Of a stretch of DNA of 64,000 nucleotides, positions 1 to 8,595 are shown piece by piece. The notes beneath the pieces are model-generated. The model had not been told where the DNA came from. It saw nothing but the letters and a program-made list of their open reading frames with translations, and searched no databases. Positions within the stretch are counted from its first letter, which is position 1. The number at the start of each line of letters is the position of its first letter. This DNA comes from Methanosphaera stadtmanae (GTDB taxonomy: Archaea > Methanobacteriota > Methanobacteria > Methanobacteriales > Methanobacteriaceae), in NCBI GenBank assembly GCA_015062805.1, contig SUTQ01000010.1, positions 1-64,000 of the forward strand. The letters are read 5' to 3'. The translations under genes were made by a program, and so were the position numbers.

Positions 1-230
1 CAACACCCGATTTTTTATACAGTTTCATATGTAAATAATTTCAGACTTGGCAGTTAGGTTTGTCTTGTTGTTTTTTTATGAGTATTTCTTTTGTGCTTTT
101 TATCGTGCATGGATTGAAGATTGGCATATGATTTTTTTTTGTTCTTGGACTTTTTCTTTATTCTAGTTAGGTGTATTCAGTATTTGGATAATACTAGTTT
201 TTACTGGATTTTTACGTTTATCGATTTATT
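1..230 (+). other. Leader of the 5S rRNA gene, possible 23S-5S spacer
   Basis: No protein gene or tRNA could be supported here. The stretch is T-rich, with a small potential stem near 42-65 (AGAC pairing with GTCT). In Methanobacteriales 5S usually follows 23S, so this is probably the spacer after a 23S gene lying off the window. The first bases were not recognised as a 23S end. Confidence 0.4.
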
Positions 231-231
231 C

Positions 232-356
232 TGGTACGGCGACCATAGCGATAGGGTCACATCTGATCTCGTCTCGATCTCAGTAATAAAGTCTATCTAC
301 GTTCTGTTTTGTACTATAGGTGGTAAGCTTATGGGAATTTCGGAAAGTTGCCGGCC
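232..356 (+). rRNA. rrf: 5S ribosomal RNA
   Basis: This is the 5S RNA of the large ribosomal subunit. The stretch is far less A+T-biased than its surroundings and reads as archaeal 5S: the 5' part carries GGCGACCATAGCG, followed by GGGTCACATCTGATCTCG and CTCGATCTCAG (the loop B/C region). The closing helix forms between CGGCGAC at 237-243 and GTTGCCG at 347-353, seven pairs including one G-U. The length of about 125 nt is normal. Phe-rich open frames crossing it are not genes. Exact ends are uncertain by a few bases. The gene is probably the last member of an rRNA operon starting upstream of the window. Confidence 0.9.
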
Positions 357-500
357 TTTTATTATTCATTTACCTTTGTGTTATTTTGTTCTATTTTTGT
401 TTTGTTTTTGTGTTGAATTTGTTATGTAGTTTTTGTTCTGTTTTTTGTAATGAGTTCTTGATTCTACTTTTTTCTTACTTAACTTTTAATATACTGTTAT
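357..500 (+). terminator. T-rich tail after 5S rRNA
   Basis: Directly after the 5S gene come repeated runs of T with scattered G on the coding strand, for example near 389-410 and 428-448. Archaeal transcription ends at such oligo-T tracts without needing a stem-loop. No gene is supported in this stretch, so a multi-site terminator is the simplest reading. Confidence 0.55.
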
Positions 501-525
501 TCATAATTTAATTAGAGGTGATTTT

Positions 526-1317
526 TTGTTATATTTTATCGGATTAGGATTATTTAGTGAAGATGATATTTCGTTTAAGGGATTTAATGCATTAAAAGAA
601 GTGGACTGTATTTATGCAGAATTTTACACTGCTAAATTAATGGGTGGAAATATTGATAATTTGATTAATAAGGTTGATGTTCCTTTCGTAACTTTAAAAC
701 GCGAAGATGTTGAGGATAGAAACATAGTTTTAGAAGAAGCTTTAACTAAGAATATTGCTTTTGTTGTTGCTGGAGATCCTTTAATGGCAACTACTCATAC
801 TGAACTTTATGTTGAAGCAGTAAGTAAAGGCATTGAAACACGTATTATTCATGGTAGTAGTATTTTTTCAGCTGCTCCTGGGTTATCAGGTCTTCAAGCA
901 TATAAATTTGGTAAAACTACTACAGTTCCATTTCCTGATGAAAATTTTTTCCCACATTCACCTTATGATGTTATAAAAACTAATAAAGAAATGGGTTTAC
1001 ATACTTTGGTTTTATTGGATATTCAAGCTCATAAAGATAGATTCATGACTATCAATCAGGCTTTGGAGTATTTATTAAAAGTTGAATCTGAGCGTGATGA
1101 AAAAGTATTAACTAATGATACAATAGTTGTAGGTTTGGCAAGGGCCGGTAGTGACAAACCTTTAGTTAAAGGAGGAACCGTTGAAGAGGTTCTAAACTTT
1201 GATTTTGGTGGTCCGTTACATTGTATGATTGTTCCGGGTGATTTACATTTTGTTGAAGCAGAAGCTCTTATAACATTAGCCGACATTTCCAAAGATTTAC
1301 TTGAAGATTTTTTATAA
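526..1317 (+). CDS. dphB: Diphthine synthase
   Basis: A 263-residue SAM-dependent methyltransferase of the tetrapyrrole-methylase fold. It methylates the modified histidine of elongation factor 2 on the way to diphthamide, in the cytosol. The N-terminus MLYFIGLGLFSEDDIS and the loop VVAGDPLMATTH (about residues 82-93) are the family signatures, and the length is normal for archaeal DphB. The start is a TTG at 526, set by GAGGTGAT seven bases upstream and by the first strand beginning at residue 2. It stands alone between the 5S gene and a small unknown ORF. Confidence 0.95.
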   Translation: MLYFIGLGLFSEDDISFKGFNALKEVDCIYAEFYTAKLMGGNIDNLINKVDVPFVTLKREDVEDRNIVLEEALTKNIAFVVAGDPLMATTHTELYVEAVSKGIETRIIHGSSIFSAAPGLSGLQAYKFGKTTTVPFPDENFFPHSPYDVIKTNKEMGLHTLVLLDIQAHKDRFMTINQALEYLLKVESERDEKVLTNDTIVVGLARAGSDKPLVKGGTVEEVLNFDFGGPLHCMIVPGDLHFVEAEALITLADISKDLLEDFL

Positions 1318-1404
1318 TTCAAATAATATAAATACTTGAATTTTATAAATATTTAATTAGTTATTAAAAATTATGATAATGATATTTAAAAATTAATAAT
1401 TGAA

Positions 1405-1638
1405 GTGTTTATATTGAATTATACAGATAGTGACACAATTGATTTAATTAAAGGAACACACATTTCTCATGAGCTCTATAAAGATATTCAATTTGTATAT
1501 GATAAGAGTACTAACTTTTATCAAGTCATTTGTACAAAGCATGATAATACAGCATGTAATTTATATATAGGGTATGATGGTTCTACTGCTCGTCGTACTT
1601 ATAATCGTATTATTGCTTCAGCTGATGAAGAATATTAA
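1405..1638 (+). CDS. Small hypothetical protein
   Basis: A 77-residue protein I do not recognise. It looks like a compact alpha/beta protein: strands around FVYDKSTNFYQVICTK and a C-terminal helix with RRTYNRIIASADEEY. The GTG at 1405 has no clear ribosome site; an in-frame TTG at 1414 (residue 4) is an alternative. The region upstream is A+T-rich with TATA-like words. It is followed by a T-run from about 1642 and converges on the ArcS-like gene. Codon use resembles its neighbours, so it is likely real, but the function is unknown. Confidence 0.55.
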   Translation: MFILNYTDSDTIDLIKGTHISHELYKDIQFVYDKSTNFYQVICTKHDNTACNLYIGYDGSTARRTYNRIIASADEEY

Positions 1639-1684
1639 ATTCTTTTTCTTTTTTTTTTTTAAAAAATAGTTTTTGTGGAGTTAC

Positions 1685-2401
1685 TTAATATAACTGAGTA
1701 TATTTTAGTAAATAATTCATATGATTTTTATCTAGAAGTCTATGTAATGTCATTAATTCTGGATGTGTTGTTGCTTTTTGTTCTGTTAGATTTCTTAATG
1801 TTTTATTTTTCATATTTTCTTGTACTTCTTTAATTGTGAATTGTAGTTGTTTAATATTTTCTTCTTCTAAATTTTCTGTGATATTGTAGTTAAATGGATA
1901 AATATTTGTATTTGTCATTAGATTATTGTTTTTTGCTTCATATATTGCTCTTGAATTGTCAAAAATATCTATTCCGATATAACTTAATATAGGTATGATT
2001 TGTGTTGTTGCAAATGGGAAATATAATGCGGTTGTTGGATTTATATTTTCTCTAGTTTCAATGATTATTTTTAGCAAGTCTTCAGGATTTCTTTGTAATT
2101 CATCTGTGTTAGCAAACATTAATGTTGTGTATCCCATTTTTTCAAGTTCTTTTGCGCATTTTACTCTTAAATCACTATATTGTGCCCCTTGAATTACAGC
2201 TATTTTGTTTTTATTGTCTTCAAGTTGTGCTAACTTAAGGCTTTTTTCCATATATTCTTCGGCTATTTCTTTTTGAATTTTAAATGGTGTTGCAATATTT
2301 TCTATTTTTGTTACTTGTTTATAATCCAGTAAAATTGGTGTTAGTTCTTCCCCATATTTTCCTAATCTTGCTGGTCCATCATGTGAGTTAATCTTTATCA
2401 T
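1685..2401 (-). CDS. ArcS/TgtA2-like archaeosine synthase fragment (TGT-fold domain)
   Basis: A 238-residue protein resembling the tRNA-guanine-transglycosylase-like half of archaeosine synthase, which takes part in making archaeosine at position 15 of archaeal tRNA. The N-terminus HDGPARLGKYGEELTPILL matches the family opening (DG-AR-G plus a TP step). Further matches are VIQGAQYSDLRVKCAKELEK (about residues 69-88) and the stretch YIGIDIFDNS, like the family GVDLFD segment. Full ArcS proteins are much longer and end in a PUA domain; this one has neither the C-terminal part nor PUA. It could be a split subunit, a paralogue of other function, or a remnant. It stands alone on the minus strand. 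Confidence 0.6.
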   Translation of the reverse strand: MIKINSHDGPARLGKYGEELTPILLDYKQVTKIENIATPFKIQKEIAEEYMEKSLKLAQLEDNKNKIAVIQGAQYSDLRVKCAKELEKMGYTTLMFANTDELQRNPEDLLKIIIETRENINPTTALYFPFATTQIIPILSYIGIDIFDNSRAIYEAKNNNLMTNTNIYPFNYNITENLEEENIKQLQFTIKEVQENMKNKTLRNLTEQKATTHPELMTLHRLLDKNHMNYLLKYTQLY

Positions 2402-2510
2402 TTTTTTTACTCCACTTTTTATTGTTTTTATTTTTGTTGTTTGTAGTATATTTTTTTATTTTATATTTGGTGTAATCTTTTAGATAACACAAAAGTATTT
2501 TTTTGATATC

Positions 2511-2518
2511 TTTATATA
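2511..2518 (+). promoter_or_regulatory. TATA box, distal promoter candidate for hdrCB
   Basis: TTTATATA is a good methanogen TATA box. If used, transcription would start near 2540 and the hdrC leader would be about 140 nt long, carrying the inverted repeat at 2592-2618. A second TATA-like word (TTATTTAAA, about 2644-2652) would give a short leader instead. Confidence 0.4.
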
Positions 2519-2591
2519 CTAATTTAATTAACCTATTAATAGAAGTTTAAAATGTTAAATTTCTACAAGTTAACTATTAAAAATTATCTAT

Positions 2592-2618
2592 TGGTTGATG
2601 AATTAGGTGCATCAATCA
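2592..2618 (+). promoter_or_regulatory. Inverted repeat upstream of hdrC
   Basis: TGGTTGATG at 2592-2600 pairs with CATCAATCA at 2610-2618 across a nine-base spacer, with one G-T mismatch or wobble. It lies 67 to 93 bases before the hdrC start. It could be an operator just upstream of a proximal promoter, or a stem-loop in a longer leader. Confidence 0.45.
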
Positions 2619-2684
2619 TACATCTTATTTGGATATAAACAGTTTATTTAAACGTATTATGTATTTTATCAATGGAGTGAAAAT

Positions 2685-3245
2685 ATGTCTTTATTAAATG
2701 AAAGTGAATACTTAATAACAGAAAAAGATATTGATCCAACTTTTAAAGAAGAAATTATGGCAAATGGATCAGACAGTTTAGCAGTATGTTACCAATGTGG
2801 TACATGTTCTGGTGCATGTCCATCAGGTAGAAGAACCCCTTACATGGTCAGAAGATTAGTAAGAAAAGCATTAATGGGTATGAAAGAAGCAGTTATATCC
2901 GATGATGCTCTTTGGATGTGTACAACCTGTTATGAATGTCAAGAAAGATGTCCTCGTGACATAAAAATCGTAGAAATTGTTAAAGCAATAAGAAATGTAG
3001 CAGCACATGAAGGATACATGGCTAAAGCACACAAAATGACTGGTTCATTCGTAGCTAAAACTGGTCACGCTGTACCTATCAATGATGATGTAAAAGCTTT
3101 AAGAAAAGAAATTGGTCTTTCAGAAGTACCACCTACAACCCATGCATGTCCTGCAGCTTTAGAAGAAGTACAAGCTTTAATTAAAGCAACAGCATTCGAT
3201 GAATTAATTGGATTCGATTGGGCTACTGGTAACTTAAAAGAATAA
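2685..3245 (+). CDS. hdrC: CoB-CoM heterodisulfide reductase subunit C
   Basis: A 186-residue iron-sulfur subunit of the soluble HdrABC complex, which reduces the CoM-S-S-CoB heterodisulfide at the end of methanogenesis and couples it to ferredoxin reduction by electron bifurcation with the Mvh hydrogenase. Two [4Fe-4S] motifs are visible: CYQCGTCSGACP (about residues 35-46) and CTTCYECQERCP (about 78-89). The start has the ribosome site GGAGTGA. hdrB follows after 30 bases, so the two are an operon; hdrA is not in the window. Codon choice here is more selective than in the neighbours, as expected for a highly expressed gene. Confidence 0.97.
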   Translation: MSLLNESEYLITEKDIDPTFKEEIMANGSDSLAVCYQCGTCSGACPSGRRTPYMVRRLVRKALMGMKEAVISDDALWMCTTCYECQERCPRDIKIVEIVKAIRNVAAHEGYMAKAHKMTGSFVAKTGHAVPINDDVKALRKEIGLSEVPPTTHACPAALEEVQALIKATAFDELIGFDWATGNLKE

Positions 3246-3275
3246 TTTTGATGATTTAATTAGGAGGATATTATT

Positions 3276-4175
3276 ATGGCATACGCATATTTCTTAGGAT
3301 GTATTATGAACAACAGATACCCTGGTATCGAAAAATCCACCAGAGTATTAATGGATAAATTAGGTGTAGAATTAGCAGATATGGAAGGAGCTTCCTGTTG
3401 TCCTGCACCAGGTGTATTCGGTTCTTTCGATAAAGAAACCTGGGCAACTATCGCAGCAAGAAACATTACAATTGCAGAAGATATGGGAGCAGAAATTTTA
3501 ACCGAATGTAACGGTTGTTTCGGTTCACTTCATGAAGCTAACGACTTATTAAAAGAAGATGCAGACATGAAATGCAAAGTTAACTCTTCTCTTTCAGAAA
3601 TTGGTCGTGAATTCAAAGGTTCAACTGGTGTAAGACACTTTGCAGAAGTATTATACAATGACATAGGTTTAGACAAACTTTCCGAAATCATGGAAAAAGA
3701 CTTAAACTTAAATGTTGCTGTACACTACGGTTGCCACTTCTTAAAACCTAGTGATGAATTACAAATTGATAATCCTAAAAACCCTAAAATCTTAGATGAA
3801 CTTGTAGAAATTACAGGAGCTAAATCTGTACCTTACACAGACAAAATGATGTGTTGTGGAGCAGGTGGAGGATTAAGAGCAAGAGATAAAGAAGTTACTA
3901 CCAGTTTCACCAAAGAAAAACTCGACAACATGACTGCAGCTAACGTAGATGCAATCATTGATGTATGTCCTTTCTGTCACATGCAATTCGATGTAGGTCA
4001 AACTGAAGTAAACGAACAATACGGAACCAACTTTGCAATTCCTGTATTACACTTAGCTCAATTATACGGATTAGCAATGGGATTATCACCTGAAGAATGT
4101 ACACTTGATAAACAAGTTGTAGATCCTAGTTGTTTAGTTGAAAAAATGAACACACCTAAAGAAGCAGAAGAATAG
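3276..4175 (+). CDS. hdrB: CoB-CoM heterodisulfide reductase subunit B
   Basis: A 299-residue subunit holding the catalytic site of heterodisulfide reduction. It has two CCG domains, the cysteine-rich motifs that bind the noncubane iron-sulfur clusters: the N-terminal one with CIMNNRYPG, ASCCPAPG and ECNGCFG, and the C-terminal one with HYGCHF, MMCCGAGGG and DVCPFCHMQ. Length and motif order match cytosolic HdrB rather than HdrD. A strong AGGAGG ribosome site lies about 11 bases before the ATG. It forms an operon with hdrC and is closed by a hairpin terminator. Confidence 0.97.
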   Translation: MAYAYFLGCIMNNRYPGIEKSTRVLMDKLGVELADMEGASCCPAPGVFGSFDKETWATIAARNITIAEDMGAEILTECNGCFGSLHEANDLLKEDADMKCKVNSSLSEIGREFKGSTGVRHFAEVLYNDIGLDKLSEIMEKDLNLNVAVHYGCHFLKPSDELQIDNPKNPKILDELVEITGAKSVPYTDKMMCCGAGGGLRARDKEVTTSFTKEKLDNMTAANVDAIIDVCPFCHMQFDVGQTEVNEQYGTNFAIPVLHLAQLYGLAMGLSPEECTLDKQVVDPSCLVEKMNTPKEAEE

Positions 4176-4188
4176 ATTAAGTGTTCAC

Positions 4189-4235
4189 ATATAACTTTTT
4201 TAAGTTATATCCTTCACCCCCTTTTTAAAATATTT
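4189..4235 (+). terminator. Hairpin terminator of hdrCB
   Basis: ATATAACTT at 4189-4197 and AAGTTATAT at 4202-4210 form a perfect nine-pair stem with a TTTT loop, followed by C- and T-rich sequence with T-runs up to about 4235. It lies 13 bases after the hdrB stop. Confidence 0.7.
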
Positions 4236-4387
4236 TTTATTTAGTTTTCCTCGATTTTTAAATAAATAATTTAACTAACTTTTTTTCCAAAATTTTAATA
4301 TATATCAAAAAACATATTTTATATAAATAGACTAAATTGATAAGTTAATATTTTAATGTAATTATTATAATTCAAGGAGACAATAGT

Positions 4388-4672
4388 ATGCAAAAATTTA
4401 TAGTAGAGTTAATAGGAGTTTTCACTCAAAAAGATTTACCTGAAGATTATAAACAATTTGTTGAATATAAAGCAACTATTCAAAATAAGGAAATAACTGA
4501 TGATGATAAAATTGCAGTATTAAGAGTAAAAGACACTACCAGTTACCAAATCTTCTTTTTAAATGATTACAGTTCACTTGAAGAACTTGATAAAGAAATA
4601 GATGAAAATCTAGATGGTAAAATTTATAACTTCAATGTTCGTAAAATTTTAGAAGGTCACATAAATGGATAA
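4388..4672 (+). CDS. Small conserved archaeal protein (DUF749-like)
   Basis: A 94-residue acidic protein, probably of the archaeal DUF749 family. This assignment is from memory of the pattern: an N-terminal strand ending GVFTQKDLPED, then FVEYKATIQNK, then the YQIFFLNDYSS segment. No catalytic motif is visible and the function is unknown. The ribosome site AAGGAGA precedes the ATG. It overlaps the next gene by eight bases, so the two are translated together. Both sit downstream of hdrCB but have their own A+T-rich upstream region. Confidence 0.65.
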   Translation: MQKFIVELIGVFTQKDLPEDYKQFVEYKATIQNKEITDDDKIAVLRVKDTTSYQIFFLNDYSSLEELDKEIDENLDGKIYNFNVRKILEGHING

Positions 4673-5213
4673 TCAAGAATTAAAAGACCCTTTAGAACAA
4701 AGGTGGGTTGTACTTGATCATCTACTTCAAGAGTTAAAGAAAAAATATGATATCCCCCCTGAAGTAACTAAAAATTTACAATTTGCCAGGTCATTGACTC
4801 ATTATTATAATCAAGATCCTACAGAACCTGATCGTGCAAAAGAATTACCTAGAATTGATTCTTTGCTTAATGATTCTGAACTTAAATTAATGGGTATGGC
4901 TGGAATGGAAGGGGAAGAATTTGTTGCTGAATGGGAACAACATTTACTTGATGCAGCTAAAGGTAAAGAAGTATTTAAGCAATCTAAAATTCAATCAAAA
5001 TTCATCCCAGGGATGCCTGCTAACTTTGATTTTGTTAGATTTAACTTTAAAAAACCTATTCATGAAGAAAGATTTATGGAAATTTGTGAATATGAAAATG
5101 TAATCATTGAATTTGATGACAATGATTCATCAGTTTTCGTATTTGGTGAAGCAGACCATATCAAACAAGCATTAAAAGAAATGGCTCCATTTTTCAGTGA
5201 ACAAATGTCTTAA
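4665..5213 (+). CDS. Conserved archaeal protein (DUF2096-like)
   Basis: A 182-residue protein that looks like the uncharacterised DUF2096 family of methanogens. The N-terminal half is helical (DPLEQRWVVLDHLLQELKKK) and the C-terminal half alternates strands (FDFVRFNFKKP, NVIIEFDDNDSSVFVFGE). No metal or nucleotide motif is visible. Its start overlaps the end of the upstream small gene by eight bases, a sign of translational coupling. The function is unknown; the family name is a moderate-confidence recollection. Confidence 0.65.
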   Translation: MDNQELKDPLEQRWVVLDHLLQELKKKYDIPPEVTKNLQFARSLTHYYNQDPTEPDRAKELPRIDSLLNDSELKLMGMAGMEGEEFVAEWEQHLLDAAKGKEVFKQSKIQSKFIPGMPANFDFVRFNFKKPIHEERFMEICEYENVIIEFDDNDSSVFVFGEADHIKQALKEMAPFFSEQMS

Positions 5214-5358
5214 TGTAATCTTTTTCATTCTCCTCCAACTATTTTTTTTATTATTTATTCGTTAAATTGTTATATCTCTTATTTTAATACATTTACAAAC
5301 TCTTATTAATATTAAACTAGATATCTATTAATGATATTTAATTAATTGGAGAAATAAA

Positions 5359-6027
5359 ATGAAAATTTTAATGATTACTGATATCCATAGTAATCCAGAT
5401 AAAATTTATAGTTATCTGGATAATAATTCTGTCGATGAAATTATAATAACCGGTGATGTTACAGAGTTTGGTCCGGAAGAACTTTTTGTAGATACTTTAA
5501 ACAAATTTTCAGAATATGCTAATGTCCATGCATTATTTGGGAATTGTGATCCAAAAAATTCAAGTGAATTAATTGACGAATCTAATGCAACGAATATACA
5601 TGACAACACTTCAAATATAGGAAGTATAAAACTAGTAGGTTTTGGTGGTTCAAACCCTACACCATTTGATACTCCTAATGAATATACTGATGAATTATTA
5701 TATGAAAATTTAAGAAAATACTATGAAGATTTGACTTCAGATTCTTTCACAATACTTGTTACACACGCACCTCCACTAGATACAAATGCGGATAAAATAG
5801 AATCCGGTGCTCATGTGGGTAGCTGTGCAGTACGAAAAATTATCGAAGATACACAACCTACATTGAATGTTTGTGGTCATGTTCATGAATCAATAGGTAA
5901 AGATAAAATAGGGGATACTATTATAGTTAATCCGGGTGATGCAAATACTGGACATGCATGTATTATTGAATTAAGTCAAGAAGATATTGAAAATAAAAAA
6001 GTTAACATAGAACTAATAGAAATTTAA
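5359..6027 (+). CDS. Metallophosphoesterase (calcineurin-like)
   Basis: A 222-residue phosphoesterase of the class with a two-metal site. The motif series is complete: ITDIHSN (D-x-H), ITGDVTEFGPEE (GD), FGNCD (GNxD/E-like), VTHAPP (H) and CGHVHES (GHxH). The substrate cannot be told from the sequence; relatives cleave phosphodiesters or nucleotides. The ATG has GGAG eleven bases upstream. The next gene follows after 12 bases, so it may be cotranscribed with the adenylating enzyme. Confidence 0.85.
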   Translation: MKILMITDIHSNPDKIYSYLDNNSVDEIIITGDVTEFGPEELFVDTLNKFSEYANVHALFGNCDPKNSSELIDESNATNIHDNTSNIGSIKLVGFGGSNPTPFDTPNEYTDELLYENLRKYYEDLTSDSFTILVTHAPPLDTNADKIESGAHVGSCAVRKIIEDTQPTLNVCGHVHESIGKDKIGDTIIVNPGDANTGHACIIELSQEDIENKKVNIELIEI

Positions 6028-6039
6028 TGAGGATAAATA

Positions 6040-7368
6040 ATGTCAAAGTTTAATGAAGAAGATGTTTATATTTTTAATCCCGAAAGAGAATGTATGAGTC
6101 GTGAAGACTTAAAAGAATTACAATTAAAAAGACTTCAAAAAGTTGTAAAATATGCTTATGAAAATGTACCGTTTTACCAGAATTCTTTTGATAAAGCAGG
6201 AGTAAAACCGGAAGATATTAAAACATTGGATGATATTCAATTACTTCCATTTATCACAAAAGATGATTTAAGGAACACTTATCCCTTTGATTTACAAGCT
6301 GCACCAAAAGAAGATTGGGTAGAAGTTCATTCCACTAGCGGAACAACAGGAATTCCCACAGTAGTTGCGTACACACAAAACGATTTGGATGTATGGTCAG
6401 AATGTACTGCACGTGGACTTGCAAGTGTAGGCGTTCATAAAAATGATATAGTAAATGTAGCTTATGGTTTTGGATTGTTTACTGGTGGTCATGGAGCTCA
6501 ATATGGGGCTCAAAAAATCGGAGCATTAGCAGTTCCAATGTCTTCTGGTAACACCCAGAGACAAATGAATTTTCTAAAAGATTTCCCCGCTGATTTCTTA
6601 TGCTGTACACCATCATATGCTTTATACCTAGCTGAATCCTTTGAAAAAGAAGGTATTGATCCACAATCTGTTCCTTTGAAAGGAGGATTATATGGTGCAG
6701 AAATGTGGACTGAAGAAATCAGGGCAAAACTTGAGAATAAGTTTGGAATCTCCGCACAAAACATTTATGGTTTAACTGAAGTAATTGGTCCTGGTGTTTC
6801 AACTGAATGTCACATCAAGGAGGGTATGCACATAGCAGAGGATCATTTTTATCCTGAAATTATAGATCCTAAAACTTTGGAAGTATTACCTGAAGGAAGT
6901 GAAGGTGAAATAGTATTTACTTCACTAACAAAAACTGGGATGCCTGTAATCAGATATAGGACAAAAGATATATCTTCTTTAAATTATGGTAAATGTAAAT
7001 GTGGTAGAACTACTGTTCGTATGAATAGAATTACAGGACGTAGTGATGACATGCTTAAAGTTAAAGGAGTAATAGTATTCCCTAAACAAATCGAAGAAGT
7101 TATCATGAAAATGGATGAACTTTCACCAGCATATCAAATAATTGTTTCAAGACCAGGTATTTTGGATATGATTGAAGTTCAAGTTGAAATAGATCAAGCC
7201 ACATTCAAAGATTCAATAATTGATTTAGAAGGATTTAAACGAAAAATAGCTAAAAAAATTAAGGAAGCAATAGGTATTGGAGTAAAAGTTACACTAGCTG
7301 AACCATATTCATTACCTAGAAGTGAAGGTAAAGCTGTAAGAGTTATTGATAAAAGAGATTTTAGTTAG
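6040..7368 (+). CDS. PaaK-type adenylate-forming ligase (phenylacetate-CoA ligase / F390 synthetase family)
   Basis: A 442-residue AMP-forming enzyme of the phenylacetate-CoA ligase family. Members activate aryl or acyl acids to CoA esters; a methanogen branch (F390 synthetase) adenylates coenzyme F420. The ATP loop [11 protein letters not shown] is at about residues 97-107, with YGLTE near 246 and the C-terminal hinge segment [19 protein letters not shown] is the cysteine-bearing segment common in PaaK-like proteins. An ACT-domain protein follows directly, the usual pairing in methanogens. The real acid substrate, and whether F420 is adenylated, cannot be decided here. Confidence 0.85.
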   Translation: MSKFNEEDVYIFNPERECMSREDLKELQLKRLQKVVKYAYENVPFYQNSFDKAGVKPEDIKTLDDIQLLPFITKDDLRNTYPFDLQAAPKEDWVEVHSTSGTTGIPTVVAYTQNDLDVWSECTARGLASVGVHKNDIVNVAYGFGLFTGGHGAQYGAQKIGALAVPMSSGNTQRQMNFLKDFPADFLCCTPSYALYLAESFEKEGIDPQSVPLKGGLYGAEMWTEEIRAKLENKFGISAQNIYGLTEVIGPGVSTECHIKEGMHIAEDHFYPEIIDPKTLEVLPEGSEGEIVFTSLTKTGMPVIRYRTKDISSLNYGKCKCGRTTVRMNRITGRSDDMLKVKGVIVFPKQIEEVIMKMDELSPAYQIIVSRPGILDMIEVQVEIDQATFKDSIIDLEGFKRKIAKKIKEAIGIGVKVTLAEPYSLPRSEGKAVRVIDKRDFS

Positions 7369-7378
7369 GGGTGGAAAA

Positions 7379-7804
7379 ATGTCAATTAAGCAATTATCCG
7401 TATTCTTAGAAAACAAAAAAGGAAGATTATGGAAATCATTAAACACGTTAAAATCTGAAAATATTGATATCAGAGCGTTATCTATAGCAGATACATCCGA
7501 ATTTGGTATCTTAAGAATGATAGTTTCAGATCCTGAAAAAGCAAAGTCATTACTTGAAAAAGAATTTGCTGTAAGTATTGCAGAAGTATTGGCTATTGAA
7601 GTTGAAGATCAACCGGGTGGTTTAGAATCTGCTTTGGGTTTATTAAATGAAAATGATATAAATGTTGAATATGTTTATGCATTTGTTGAAAAGAAAACTT
7701 CTAAAGCTTTGGTTGTTTTAAGAACTGAAGATAATGAAAAATCATTAAAATTATTAAAAGAAGCGGGTTTTTCAGTAGTTGAAGATGAAGCATATACTAT
7801 TTAA
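7379..7804 (+). CDS. ACT domain protein paired with the PaaK-like ligase
   Basis: A 141-residue protein with two ACT-like repeats: one starting [19 protein letters not shown], the second around [22 protein letters not shown] domains bind amino acids or related small ligands and tune enzymes. The ATG at 7379 is chosen because GGGGTGG lies six to twelve bases before it; an earlier in-frame ATG at 7346 would run back into the ligase gene. The tight spacing, ten bases after the ligase stop, suggests it is its regulatory partner. Confidence 0.85.
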   Translation: MSIKQLSVFLENKKGRLWKSLNTLKSENIDIRALSIADTSEFGILRMIVSDPEKAKSLLEKEFAVSIAEVLAIEVEDQPGGLESALGLLNENDINVEYVYAFVEKKTSKALVVLRTEDNEKSLKLLKEAGFSVVEDEAYTI

Positions 7805-7821
7805 GTATATGTTATTTTTTT

Positions 7822-8595
7822 TTATTTTATTTTATAGAATTGGTTTGGAGTATAATTATATCCATATCTTATAGCATTTTGTAAGAATTCATTACTTTTT
7901 TTGCATGAATCATATAATGTTTCACCTTTAATTAGATTGCTGGTTATTGCAGATGAATGAGTACAACCGGTTCCATGCGTATTGTTTGATTCAATCAAAT
8001 TTCCTTTTATGATACGAATTTCATCATTTTCAGAAAGTATATCATTTCCATTAAGATGTCCCCCAGTTATCACAACATTATTGTCATAACTTAATAATTC
8101 TGCTACTTCTTTCATATCTTCTTCGTTGTTAATCTGTTTATTTGATAATTTTTCTGCTTCATGTATATTTGGAGTTATTAAATAAGATTTTTTCAACATA
8201 TATTTTTTTAGATGTTTTGGAAAATCATTACTAGTTAAGTCACTTCCACTTTCACTAATCATTACTGGATCAACTATTGCTTTAAGATTATATTCTATAA
8301 TTTTTTTAGAGACTAATTTTACAATATTCTTCGAGTAAAGCATTCCAGTTTTAAAATATTCAATGGGATAAACATCTAAAATTTGATCAATTTCATCTTC
8401 AATCACTTTCAAATCTAATTCTTGAATGTTTGTCACACCAAAAGGATTTTGGGCAGTAATGCATGTAACAACACCGTTTGCATAAATATTGTGTGCATGA
8501 AACGTTTTACAATCAGCAATTATTCCGGCACCACCAGATGGATCTAAACCCGCAATGCTCATGGAACAATTATTTTTCATTTTCTCTTTGTACAT
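7822..8595 (-). CDS. thiD: Hydroxymethylpyrimidine (phosphate) kinase
   Basis: A 257-residue ribokinase-fold kinase that phosphorylates HMP and HMP-P for thiamine synthesis or salvage. Signatures: SIAGLDPSGGAGIIADCKT near the N-terminus, IVDPVMISESG, and the anion-hole/catalytic segment NTHGTGCTHSSAI (about residues 203-215). Many archaea fuse ThiD to a ThiN domain; this protein ends at the kinase. The ATG at 8595 has AAGGAGAG upstream; an internal ATG at 8580 is less well served. Its start overlaps the end of cofC by 26 bases, so the two are cotranscribed. Confidence 0.92.
   Translation of the reverse strand: MYKEKMKNNCSMSIAGLDPSGGAGIIADCKTFHAHNIYANGVVTCITAQNPFGVTNIQELDLKVIEDEIDQILDVYPIEYFKTGMLYSKNIVKLVSKKIIEYNLKAIVDPVMISESGSDLTSNDFPKHLKKYMLKKSYLITPNIHEAEKLSNKQINNEEDMKEVAELLSYDNNVVITGGHLNGNDILSENDEIRIIKGNLIESNNTHGTGCTHSSAITSNLIKGETLYDSCKKSNEFLQNAIRYGYNYTPNQFYKIK

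Noticed and set aside
121-511. Two Phe/Cys-rich open frames
   Set aside because: They run through the 5S rRNA gene and its T-rich tail; T-runs alone explain the Phe content, and no ribosome site is present.
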